Shown here in pieces: positions 50,353 to 58,196 of a stretch of 64,000 nucleotides of DNA (the stretch's first letter is position 1; each line of letters opens with the position of its first letter). Where the stretch lies: positions 124,001 through 188,000 of the forward strand of contig NZ_CVTY01000005.1 in assembly GCF_001182045.1 (NCBI RefSeq), read 5' to 3'. Under the pieces are notes generated by a model that had not been told where the DNA came from, did no database searches, and saw nothing but the letters and a program-made list of their open reading frames with translations. The position numbers and the translations under genes are program-made. Origin of the DNA: Dakarella massiliensis (GTDB taxonomy: Bacteria > Pseudomonadota > Gammaproteobacteria > Burkholderiales > Burkholderiaceae_F).

Positions 50353-51256
50353 ATGCCGGCAATAACGACCAATGGCGTCACTCTCTACTATGAAGCGTAC
50401 GGGAAACTCTCGGACGGAGGGACGGTTTTTCTGATTCCCGGGCTCGGGATGCAGCACTGGATGTGGCCCGATACGCTGATTGAAACGCTGGTGAAAGGCG
50501 GCGCGGGAGTCGTGGTGATGGATAACCGCGACTGCGGGCGGTCTTCCCGCTGTTCGGGCCGTGTCTCCATGGGACGGGTGTTCGGTTCCATCGGCAGAAC
50601 GCTCACGCGTCAGCCGGTCTGTCTACGGGCTGGAAGAGATGGCTTCTGACGTGGTGGGACTTGCCTCAGGGCTTGGCATCCGAACCTTCCATGCGGCTGG
50701 TATATCCATGGGCGGCATGATTGCCCAGGTGCTTGCGGCCCGGTATCCGGAATCGGTGCTGAGTCTCACATCGATGTCTTCCGCGACTGGCAATCCCCGG
50801 ACAGGTCTCGGCAAGTTTTCCGCGATCTGGGCCACGATCAGGCCGCAGTCTCGGCTGACCAGTGAGTCGGAAGGCGTGAAACGGCTGGATCGCTTCATCC
50901 GGGCTATGGGATCCGTCAGTTACGAGAGAACCGATGCCGAGAAGCGGCGTCTTGTGCGGCTCATGGCCCGGAACCCCGGAGATCCGGATGGATTCAGGCG
51001 GCAGCTTCTTGCGCTGCTTCAGAGCGGTGACATACGCACTCAGGTCTCGGGAATCCGGGTGCCGACACTCGTCCTCCACGGTCTCTCCGATAAGCTCCTT
51101 CCGCCCCGCGCGGGCAAAGAAACGGCGGACCTCATTTCCGGGGCCCGCCTTGAGATGATTCCGCGGCTCGGGCATGATCTGCCCCCCGCGCTTGGCGCCA
51201 GGTACGGGCGCCTGATGCTCGAGAATTTTTCCCGGGCACCGTCCAGGGAATGCTGA
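50353..51256 (+). pseudogene. Alpha/beta hydrolase, broken by a frameshift
   Basis: Two reading frames together make one alpha/beta-hydrolase. The first (from ATG 50353) encodes VTLYYEAYGKLSDGGTVFLIPGLGMQHWMW through DNRDCGRSS, the oxyanion part. The second continues with YGLEEMASDVVGLASGLGI, then AGISMGGMIAQVLAARYPE, whose GISMGG is the nucleophile elbow (Ser), and VPTLVLHGLSDKLLP with the acid and GHDL with the His. The shift, from frame 1 to frame 2, lies near 50612-50630 (around CAGCCGGTCTGTCTACGG). The triad is present, so the break is recent, or a sequencing or assembly error. The stop abuts the convergent def stop (TGATCA). Confidence 0.8.
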
Positions 51257-51793
51257 TCAGGATCGCGCGGCGTCCTCTTCAGCCTTACGCTTCGCGGCGA
51301 GCTTCAGCTTATGCAGCTTCTTCTGGTCGCGCTCTTTCTTCAGACGGCTCAGATGATCAATAAAGACGATGCCGTCGAGATGATCGATTTCATGCTGAAC
51401 ACAGACCGCCAGAAGCCCTTCACAGTGACGCTCGAAGAAGTTGCCCTTCAGATCCTGGGCGCGCACGGTCACCTCTGACGGGCGGACCACTTTGTCCCAG
51501 ATGCCGGGCAGCGACAGGCACCCTTCCTCGTACTCAACTTCTTCTTCAGACTTTGACGTGATAACCGGATTGACAAGCGTCAGCAGCTGGTCTTTCTCTT
51601 CGGAAACGTCAATCGTGATCAGGCGGATGGGATGTCCCACCTGCGGTGCGGCAAGCCCAACCCCCGGGGCGGCGTACATCGTTTCCGCCATGTCGGCCGC
51701 AAGCTGTGCGAGCTTGTCGTCAAACACCGTGACGGGATCGCACTTCACGGCCAGAACAGGATTCGGATAAATAACAATGGGGAGTTTGGCCAA
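51257..51793 (-). CDS. def: Peptide deformylase
   Basis: Removes the formyl group from nascent proteins. The TTG start at 51793 was chosen because AGGAGG lies just before it and the protein then begins AKLPIVIYPNPVLAVKCDP, the family N-terminus, giving 178 residues; the upstream in-frame stretch has no family similarity. It contains all three metal/catalytic motifs: GVGLAAPQVG, EGCLSLPG (Cys ligand) and QHEIDHLDG (HExxH). C-terminus is lysine-rich, a little longer than in E. coli. It is transcribed away from the damaged dprA. Confidence 0.96.
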   Translation of the reverse strand: MAKLPIVIYPNPVLAVKCDPVTVFDDKLAQLAADMAETMYAAPGVGLAAPQVGHPIRLITIDVSEEKDQLLTLVNPVITSKSEEEVEYEEGCLSLPGIWDKVVRPSEVTVRAQDLKGNFFERHCEGLLAVCVQHEIDHLDGIVFIDHLSRLKKERDQKKLHKLKLAAKRKAEEDAARS

Positions 51794-52097
51794 GACAGGC
51801 CTCCTGATAAATAATGCTGGATGGTGTATGCCACATGGCATCGCACCTTTAAGATAAGTGGCAATTGTAACGTAACGGTATTTCATCATAAGCCGCCGCG
51901 CGGCTGAGAGAAATCCCGTGGGATACATTGCCTGGGAGCGTCATGACAGAGGAAGAGATTCACGCCTGGATCACCTTTTCCACGGTGCCCGAAATGGGGC
52001 TTGAGGATGCCGTTCGGCTGCTGGGGGACTTCGGGTCACCCGGGGCGGTTCTGGATTCCAGCCTGAGTGAGCTTCGGCATGCGGTGCCCGATGAGCT

Positions 52098-52219
52098 CGC
52101 CCGCCGTATCGCGTCGGGGCCGGAGGACGAACAGGCTGAGGTAATCGAGAAGACGGAGGGCTGGCTTCGCCGGGCATCCGGATCCTTCGTGACCTCCATC
52201 GCGGGTGAGGGTTTTCCCC
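52098..52219 (+). repeat. Direct repeat copy 1 inside dprA (122 bp)
   Basis: Matches 52315-52436 at an offset of 217 bp with three differences (52160, 52205, 52211), each a G here where copy 2 has A. In the dprA frame each changes Asp to Gly (EDW to EGW; ADED to AGEG). Copy 2 carries the residues normal for the family, so this copy looks derived. Confidence 0.9.
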
Positions 52220-52314
52220 CCGGACAACGCCGGTTTCGGTGCTCCCGTAGATTCCGGAAGCCGGAATTCCGACTATCTCTTTCACCCGGGCTCCGGTGTC
52301 CGCCCCCAGTTTTC
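52220..52314 (-). other. Inverted fragment of an adenylate-forming (ANL) enzyme gene, 95 bp
   Basis: On the minus strand this reads GKLGADTGARVKEIVGIPAS then GIYGSTETGVV, which fits the core of AMP-dependent acyl-CoA/aryl ligases around the YGSTETG adenylate motif. No ANL gene lies elsewhere in the window, so the source is another chromosomal site or another genome. Its ends coincide with the two repeat copies of dprA. Confidence 0.7.
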
Positions 52315-52436
52315 CGCCCGCCGTATCGCGTCGGGGCCGGAGGACGAACAGGCTGAGGTAATCGAGAAGACGGAGGACTGGCTTCGCCGGGCATCCGGAT
52401 CCTTCGTGACCTCCATCGCGGATGAGGATTTTCCCC
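52315..52436 (+). repeat. Direct repeat copy 2 inside dprA (122 bp)
   Basis: Second copy, 217 bp after copy 1. It reads on into the rest of dprA and has the family-type residues (IADEDFPRG), so it appears to be the ancestral version. A 217-bp offset is not a multiple of three, so the duplication breaks the frame. Confidence 0.9.
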
Positions 52437-53143
52437 GCGGGCTTTTTGAAACCGGATGCTCGCCTCTCGTGCTTTATGGACTCGGGGACCGGAAGCTGCT
52501 CAGAAGACGGCTGCTTGCCATTCTGGGGACGCGTCACCCGTCCGCCGAAGGTGAGAGGGACGCGTACGAGTTCGGAGCAGCGCTGGAGAAGGTGGGGCTC
52601 ACGCTTCTCTCCTCGATGATGGAGGGGGTTGAGGCGGCAAGTCTCCGGGGAGCGCTCTCGGATCCGGCAGGCGCCGCCGTGGTGCTCTGCGCCTCGCCTC
52701 TGAACCGGGTGTACCCGGCGTCCCTTAAGCCCATCATGATGAAGACGGCGAAGCAGGGACTCCTTCTCAGTGCGACACCGATCGGCGAATTCCTGACCCC
52801 GGAGCGGCTCGAACTCCGGTACCGGTATCTCGCCGGAATGGCGGACGCTGTGCTGCTGATGGAAGCCTCGGCTCACTCCAAGGCGATTCCGGTCGCGAAG
52901 ACCGCGGGATCCTACGGGAGGGACACTCTCGCGGTTCCCGGTAACATTCACCTGCCGCTTTCCAAGGGCCCCAACCGGCTGATCTGCAGCGGGGCGAGGC
53001 TTGTTGAAAGCGTACAGGACATCGCTGGCGAGATCCGTGGGCTGTCGGAGCGGATCCCGAGGCTCTCGGATGATCTCCGCTCCTAGCTGTGTCTGTAACT
53101 GTTATGCTGAAAAAAGCAAGGACCTTTTATTACTGAGCGCTTT

Positions 53144-55735
53144 ATGGGCAAAAAACTAATCATCGCTGAAAAACCCTCCGTCGCGACCGACCTGCAGAAA
53201 GTGATCGGCGGCATGGAGCGGATCAAGACCGAAGCTGGAGATTATTTCGAGGGTGATCAGTACGTTGTGGCGAGTGCCGTAGGACATCTGCTGGAGCTTG
53301 CTGTTCCTGAGAAATACGATGTGAAGCGCGGCAAGTGGACGTTTGTCCATCTGCCCCTCATTCCGCCGGAGTTCGAGCTGAAGCCGATCACGAAGACGGC
53401 TTCCCGCCTGAAGCTCCTCGCGAAGCTGATCAAGCGTAAGGACATAACGGGTCTTATCAATGCATGCGATGCGGGACGCGAGGGTGAGCTGATCTTCCGC
53501 TACATCGTGCAGGCAACTCACGCGAAGCAGCCGATCCAGAGACTGTGGCTTCAGTCGATGACTCCGGGTTCGATCCGGGAAGCGTTCGCGCATCTGAGAA
53601 GCGATGAGGAAATGCAGCCGCTCGCCCAGGCGGCCAAGAGCCGATCTGAGGCTGACTGGCTGGTCGGCATCAACGGAACCCGCGCGCTCACCGCGTTCAA
53701 TAATAAGAACGGCGGTTTCTTCCTTACGACGGTCGGCCGCGTGCAGACGCCGACGCTCGCCGTCGTGGTGAACCGCGAGGCTGAGATCCGGGCTTTCAAG
53801 CCGAAGAATTACTGGCAGGTTGAGGCGACATTCGGCTCCCGGTCCGGCAGCTACACCGGTGTCTGGTTTGATCCTCAGGCAAAGAAGGATGAGACCGGCG
53901 AGAAGAAGTCTGACCGCATCTGGGATAAGGCTGAGGCTGAGGCCGTCAAGGCCCGCTGCGAAGGAAAAGAGGGCACGGTGACCGAAGTGTCGAAGCGCGT
54001 GAAGCACGCCGCGCCGCCGCTTTTTGATCTCACCACGCTGCAGCGTGAAGCGAATAACCGCTTCGGTTTTACCGCGAAGACCACGCTTGCCATCGCGCAG
54101 TCCCTTTACGAAAAGCATAAGGTCCTCTCTTACCCGAGAACCGACGCGAAATGCCTTCCGACCGATTACGTCGATGACGCCAAAAAGACGCTTGACCTGC
54201 TCAGCCAGCTGCCGCAGTTCAGCGGCATCGCGCGTAAGCCGCTCGAGAACAGCTGGGTGAAGCCGAACCCCCGTATTTTCAATACCGAGAAGATCAGCGA
54301 CCACTTCGCGCTGGTGCCGCTGCCGGATCACCTTCCGAGCAAGCTTTCGGACGTCGAGGCGAAGGTCTATGACCTGATCGCGAAGCGCTTTATGGCGGTG
54401 TTCTATCCGTCCGCCGAAGTGGATGAAACGACCCGCGTGACGACGGTGGGTGAGGATCAGTTCCGGACCCGCGGCAAGGTGCTGGTGAAGGCCGGCTGGC
54501 GCGAGGTTTACGGCGGCCAGGGCGACACGGCCAACACGCTGCCGCCCGTCACTCCGAATGAAACGGTGAAGACCGGCGAAATCGATATCCTCGACAAGGT
54601 GACGCAGCCCCCTGCGCGTTACACGGAAGCCACGCTGCTCTCCGCCATGGAAGGCGCGGGCAAGATGGTTGAGGATGATGCGCTTCGCTCTGCCATGCAG
54701 GATAAAGGTATCGGCACGCCGGCTACCCGCGCGGCGATCATTGAAGGCCTGATTCTGCAGAAGTACCTGATCCGCGAAGGACGCGAACTGCGCCCGACCG
54801 CGAAGGGTATTGAGCTGCTCGCGCTTCTGAAGGGACTCAAGATTGAGGAACTGTCGGAACCGGAACTGACGGGTGAATGGGAAAGCCGTCTTGCTCAGAT
54901 CGAGAAGGGCTCGCTCTCCCGTGAGGAATTCATGGCCGGGATCCGCGACATGACGGAAAAGATCGTGGCTGCGGCGAAGCAGTACGAAGGCGAATCCGTG
55001 CCGCTCAGCAATCCGATTCATCTGAAGCACCGCTGCCCGAAGTGCGGCGGTGAGGTGGTGGAAAACTTCCGCCGCTATGCCTGCACGAATCCGTCCTGCG
55101 ACTTCAGTATCACCAAGCATCCGGGCGGCCGCACCTTTGAGCCCGAGGAGGTGGAGGAGCTGCTTGAGAAGAAGCAGATCGGCCCCCTGCAGGGTTTCGT
55201 GAGCAAAATGGGCCGGCCGTTCTCTGCCGTGCTGAAGCTCACGGCGGCCCCTGACTACAAGCTGGAATTCGTGTTTGACAATCCGACCCAGAGCGACGAA
55301 AACACCGCTCCGGTGGATTTCTCGTCGCTTACCCCGATCGGCAAGTGCCCGGTCTGCGGCGGTCGTGTGTTTGAGCTCCCGATGGCCTACGCCTGTGAGA
55401 ACACCCAGAATACGGAAAAGAAGTGCACGTTCCGTACCGGGAAGGTGATCCTTCAGCAGACGGTGGCGCCCGAGCAGATCAAGAAGCTGCTCGAGACCGG
55501 GAAGACGGATCTCCTGACGGGCTTTGTCTCGAATAAGACGCACCGGAAATTCTCTGCTTACCTCGCGCTGCAGAAGGGCGGCAAGGTCGGCTTTGAGTTC
55601 GAGGAGCGAGAGCCGAAGGCTGCCGGCGCGAAGAGCCGCATGCGGACCGTGAGAAAGACAGCTTCGGCAGCGGAAACAAAAGCCGCTCCCGTGAAGCGCC
55701 GTACCCGTACGGTAAAGAAAACCTCTGAATCCTGA
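53144..55735 (+). CDS. topB: DNA topoisomerase III
   Basis: Type IA topoisomerase that decatenates DNA and resolves recombination intermediates. The 863 residues include the TOPRIM start (KLIIAEKPSVATDLQ), CDAGREGELIFR, the active-site YPRTDAKCLP with catalytic tyrosine near Y330, and GTPATRA. The C-terminal third adds two zinc-finger-like Cys pairs (CPKCGG...CTNPSCDF; CPVCGG) and a basic Ala/Lys tail rich in TVRKT-like repeats, longer than in E. coli TopB. It lies 57 bp after dprA; the smg gene (DUF494) often found between them in betaproteobacteria is missing. Confidence 0.96.
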   Translation: MGKKLIIAEKPSVATDLQKVIGGMERIKTEAGDYFEGDQYVVASAVGHLLELAVPEKYDVKRGKWTFVHLPLIPPEFELKPITKTASRLKLLAKLIKRKDITGLINACDAGREGELIFRYIVQATHAKQPIQRLWLQSMTPGSIREAFAHLRSDEEMQPLAQAAKSRSEADWLVGINGTRALTAFNNKNGGFFLTTVGRVQTPTLAVVVNREAEIRAFKPKNYWQVEATFGSRSGSYTGVWFDPQAKKDETGEKKSDRIWDKAEAEAVKARCEGKEGTVTEVSKRVKHAAPPLFDLTTLQREANNRFGFTAKTTLAIAQSLYEKHKVLSYPRTDAKCLPTDYVDDAKKTLDLLSQLPQFSGIARKPLENSWVKPNPRIFNTEKISDHFALVPLPDHLPSKLSDVEAKVYDLIAKRFMAVFYPSAEVDETTRVTTVGEDQFRTRGKVLVKAGWREVYGGQGDTANTLPPVTPNETVKTGEIDILDKVTQPPARYTEATLLSAMEGAGKMVEDDALRSAMQDKGIGTPATRAAIIEGLILQKYLIREGRELRPTAKGIELLALLKGLKIEELSEPELTGEWESRLAQIEKGSLSREEFMAGIRDMTEKIVAAAKQYEGESVPLSNPIHLKHRCPKCGGEVVENFRRYACTNPSCDFSITKHPGGRTFEPEEVEELLEKKQIGPLQGFVSKMGRPFSAVLKLTAAPDYKLEFVFDNPTQSDENTAPVDFSSLTPIGKCPVCGGRVFELPMAYACENTQNTEKKCTFRTGKVILQQTVAPEQIKKLLETGKTDLLTGFVSNKTHRKFSAYLALQKGGKVGFEFEEREPKAAGAKSRMRTVRKTASAAETKAAPVKRRTRTVKKTSES

Positions 55736-55890
55736 GCGTTTTTTTGACCGGCGGCAGGGGACCTCAGCAGTTTTCCGTGCAATGCCACCTTTTTCTTCTG
55801 GTAGAGTTGTTCAAGGCTGTAATAAAAATGACCGGGTGGCTCCGGCTGCCCGTTTGACAGGCTTTAGCCAGAAAAGCAAAGGGGAGAAGC

Positions 55891-56919
55891 ATGAACAGGA
55901 AACAGAAGTTGATCGCCGCGGCGGCCCTCGCCGCGGTTGCAGCAACCTGGGCCATTCCCGCTCAGGCAGGCCGGACGCTGAACGCCGTGAAGAGCCGCGG
56001 CATGGTGGTCTGCGGCGTGAATACCGCCGCGCCAGGATTCTCGGGAGCTGACAGCCGAGGGCACTGGAAGGGGCTCGACGTTGATATCTGCCGGGCGGTC
56101 GCTGCGGCCGTTCTGAAGGACGCAAATAAGGTGAAATTCGTGCCGCTCTCCTCTGAGCAGCGCTTCACCGCCCTGCAGTCCGGGCAGATTGATATCCTCG
56201 CCCGCAATACAACCTGGTCAATGTCCCGCGATGCCTCACAGGGCTCTGTTTTCGTCGCGATGGACTATCTCGACGGCCAGGGCTTCATGGTGCCGAAGAG
56301 GTACAAGATCCATTCCGCGAAGCAGCTGAACGGTGCCACGATCTGCGTTCAGACTGGCACCTCAAGCGAGAAGAACCTCGCTGACTTTGCCCGCGCCAAT
56401 AACATCAAGTACAAGCCCGTTGTCTTCAGCACCACAGAGGCAACCCAGGGCGCGTTCATTTCCGGCCGCTGCCAGGCCTATACCACGGACCGCTCGGACC
56501 TCGCCGGCGCCAGACTGCGCGCGAAGAACCCGAACGACTATGTGATTCTCCCTGAAACTATCTCGAAGGAGCCTCTCGGCATGGCAATCCGCCGCGGTGA
56601 CGACGACTGGTTCCAGATCGTCCGCTGGTCCTTCTACACGATGGTGGAAGCCGAGGAGCTCGGTATCACGCAGAAGAACGCGGATTCCCTCCGCTCCAGC
56701 AAGAATCCGAATGTCCGCCGCCTTCTTGGGCTTGAAGAGGATCTCGGCCGCATGATCGGTCTGGATAAGCAGTGGTCTTATCGGATCATCAAGCAGGTCG
56801 GCAACTACGGCGAATCCTTTGAAGCGAATCTCGGGCCGAAGACTCCGCTCGGTCTCAGCCGCGGTCTCAACCGGCTCTGGACGAAGGGCGGCATCCTGAT
56901 CTCGCCTCCGATCCGCTGA
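55891..56919 (+). CDS. Polar amino-acid ABC transporter substrate-binding protein (AapJ/BztA family)
   Basis: A 342-residue periplasmic binding protein with a signal peptide (KLIAAAALAAVAATWAIPAQA, cleavage after AQA). The body fits the general L-amino-acid family: RTLNAVKSRGMVVCGVNTAAPGFS, WKGLDVDICRAVAAAV, FTALQSGQIDILARNTTW, and QTGTSSEKNL. A good ribosome-binding site precedes the ATG. It is followed by two permease genes of the same family, so it is their partner. Relatives bind a broad range of L-amino acids, often Glu/Gln/Asp; specificity here is not known. Confidence 0.93.
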   Translation: MNRKQKLIAAAALAAVAATWAIPAQAGRTLNAVKSRGMVVCGVNTAAPGFSGADSRGHWKGLDVDICRAVAAAVLKDANKVKFVPLSSEQRFTALQSGQIDILARNTTWSMSRDASQGSVFVAMDYLDGQGFMVPKRYKIHSAKQLNGATICVQTGTSSEKNLADFARANNIKYKPVVFSTTEATQGAFISGRCQAYTTDRSDLAGARLRAKNPNDYVILPETISKEPLGMAIRRGDDDWFQIVRWSFYTMVEAEELGITQKNADSLRSSKNPNVRRLLGLEEDLGRMIGLDKQWSYRIIKQVGNYGESFEANLGPKTPLGLSRGLNRLWTKGGILISPPIR

Positions 56920-57011
56920 TGCATCTTTTTTAAGCAAGGACTCCTGCCGACCGCCGCTCGGGGTAAGCCAGCGCCGCGGCCGGCTTCGCGTCTGAATTTT
57001 TTGGGGTGTCT

Positions 57012-58196
57012 ATGTTTTTCAGACCGAAACAGGCTCAGCCTCAGGGTGATGCCGCCTGGCTCGCGCGGGAGCGCAGCAGGCGATTCCGGGAGCTGATGAT
57101 TCAGCTGCTCGTTGCCGTGCTGTTCTTTGGATTTCTGTGGATTCTCTCCCGGAATGTCGCGGAGAATCTCGCGTCACGGAACATTCTGCATGGATTCGCC
57201 TTTCTGATGAATGCTGCCGGTTTTGAGATCGGCGAATCGATGATTCCTTTTCAGTCCTCGGACACGCTGCTGCGGGCATTTGGGATCGGCATTCTGAATA
57301 CGCTGAAGGTTTCGGTCCTCGCTATTTTTTCCTCGCTTCTGCTCGGGATTGTCATCGCGTTCATGAAGCTGTCGCGACAGCCCGTGCTGCACGCGCTTGG
57401 CTGGGCCCATATCGAGTTTTACCGGAATATTCCGCTCATCATCGGGCTCCTCGCGATCTATCTCACCATCACGGAAATGCTCCCGGATATGGAGACCGTG
57501 ATGAATTCGAGCGCGCTTGTCATGCTCGATAAGGCAGGGCTGCAGTTCCCGGTGCCGCTGCATAACGGAATGGCGCTTCTTGCCGCAGCTGCCGCGGGGC
57601 TGATTGCCGGAGAGGCTGCGCGCCGGGTGACGCTCCGGAAATCCACTTTCCTCGTCGCCTGGGGAATCGCGTTCGGCGTTTTCTGCGTGACAGCGATTGC
57701 GGTGTGGCTGCTCTCAGGCGCTGTTCTCGGCTGGTCCCGCCCGCATCTCGACGGCTTTGTGGTGGAAGGGGGCGGCGCTCTGTCGCCTGAATTCCTCGCG
57801 CTCTGGCTGGGACTCACGCTTTTCTCCTCGGCTCCGATCGCCGAGGTGATCCGGGCCGGCATCCTTTCGGTCGGTGAGGGGCAGTGGCTCGCGGGCGAGG
57901 CGCTCGGGCTCTCTCCCGTGCAGACCGCGAGCTACGTGGTCTTTCCTCAGGCGATGAAGCTCTCGGTTCCGCCGCTTGCGAGCCAGTTCATGAATCTCAC
58001 GAAGAATTCGTCTCTCGCCGTAGTGGTCGGCTACCCGGATGTTGTCTGCATCGGGAATACCTCGATCAACACGACAGGTCAGGCGCTTGAGATGATCTGC
58101 CTCATCATGCTCGTGTACCTCGTGCTGAATCTCGTCACGTCCGTGATCATGAATCTCATCAATGCCCGGTTCTCCCGGGGGGAGGAGGAGAAATGA
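57012..58196 (+). CDS. Amino-acid ABC transporter permease (AapQ-like)
   Basis: A 394-residue inner-membrane permease with about seven or eight hydrophobic segments. The HisM-type stretch GILNTLKVSVLAIFSSLLLGIVIAFMKLSRQP, YRNIPLIIGLLAIYL, and the EAA loop region EALGLSPVQTASYVVFPQAMKLSVPPLASQFMNLTKNSSLA are all present. The ATG at 57012 is used; a GTG two codons upstream is possible. Insertion of extra hydrophobic sequence in the middle is typical of AapQ. It overlaps the next permease by 4 bp (ATGA). Confidence 0.93.
   Translation: MFFRPKQAQPQGDAAWLARERSRRFRELMIQLLVAVLFFGFLWILSRNVAENLASRNILHGFAFLMNAAGFEIGESMIPFQSSDTLLRAFGIGILNTLKVSVLAIFSSLLLGIVIAFMKLSRQPVLHALGWAHIEFYRNIPLIIGLLAIYLTITEMLPDMETVMNSSALVMLDKAGLQFPVPLHNGMALLAAAAAGLIAGEAARRVTLRKSTFLVAWGIAFGVFCVTAIAVWLLSGAVLGWSRPHLDGFVVEGGGALSPEFLALWLGLTLFSSAPIAEVIRAGILSVGEGQWLAGEALGLSPVQTASYVVFPQAMKLSVPPLASQFMNLTKNSSLAVVVGYPDVVCIGNTSINTTGQALEMICLIMLVYLVLNLVTSVIMNLINARFSRGEEEK

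Larger units (their letters stand above)
51943..53086 (+). pseudogene. dprA: DprA/Smf-like DNA-processing protein, disrupted by a 217-bp rearrangement
   Basis: Start ATG 51943 (MTEEEIHAWITFSTVPEM). The N-terminal reading frame runs through one copy of a 122-bp segment, then leaves frame in foreign sequence and stops at 52356. A second frame from GTG 52205 covers a second copy of the segment and the Rossmann-fold domain to 53086. Removing 217 bp would restore one frame of about 308 codons. Rossmann motifs are eroded: the SGLARGID loop of normal DprA reads SSMMEGVE, GSR is GTR, and the GSLITA stretch is HSKAIPVA. DprA normally loads RecA on transforming DNA; this copy is very likely inactive. 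C-terminal VPGNIHLPLSKGPNRLI and LVESVQDI confirm the family. Confidence 0.88.

Noticed and set aside
52098-52436. Diversity-generating retroelement template/variable repeat pair, because of A-specific differences between near-identical copies
   Set aside because: Only three differences, all A to G; a DGR gives A to any base. No reverse transcriptase, accessory gene or C-type lectin domain is in the window, and the repeat disrupts a housekeeping-type gene.
51971-52951. 326-codon minus-strand frame across dprA and its repeat
   Set aside because: It joins the ANL snippet to antisense dprA repeats. Only the 95-bp snippet carries a meaningful protein pattern, so the full frame is not a gene.
53156-55543. 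Long open frame (795 codons) opposite topB
   Set aside because: It is a shadow of topB in the opposite strand caused by GC-rich codon bias; topB has all catalytic motifs and a proper start, and the opposite frame has no recognisable domains.
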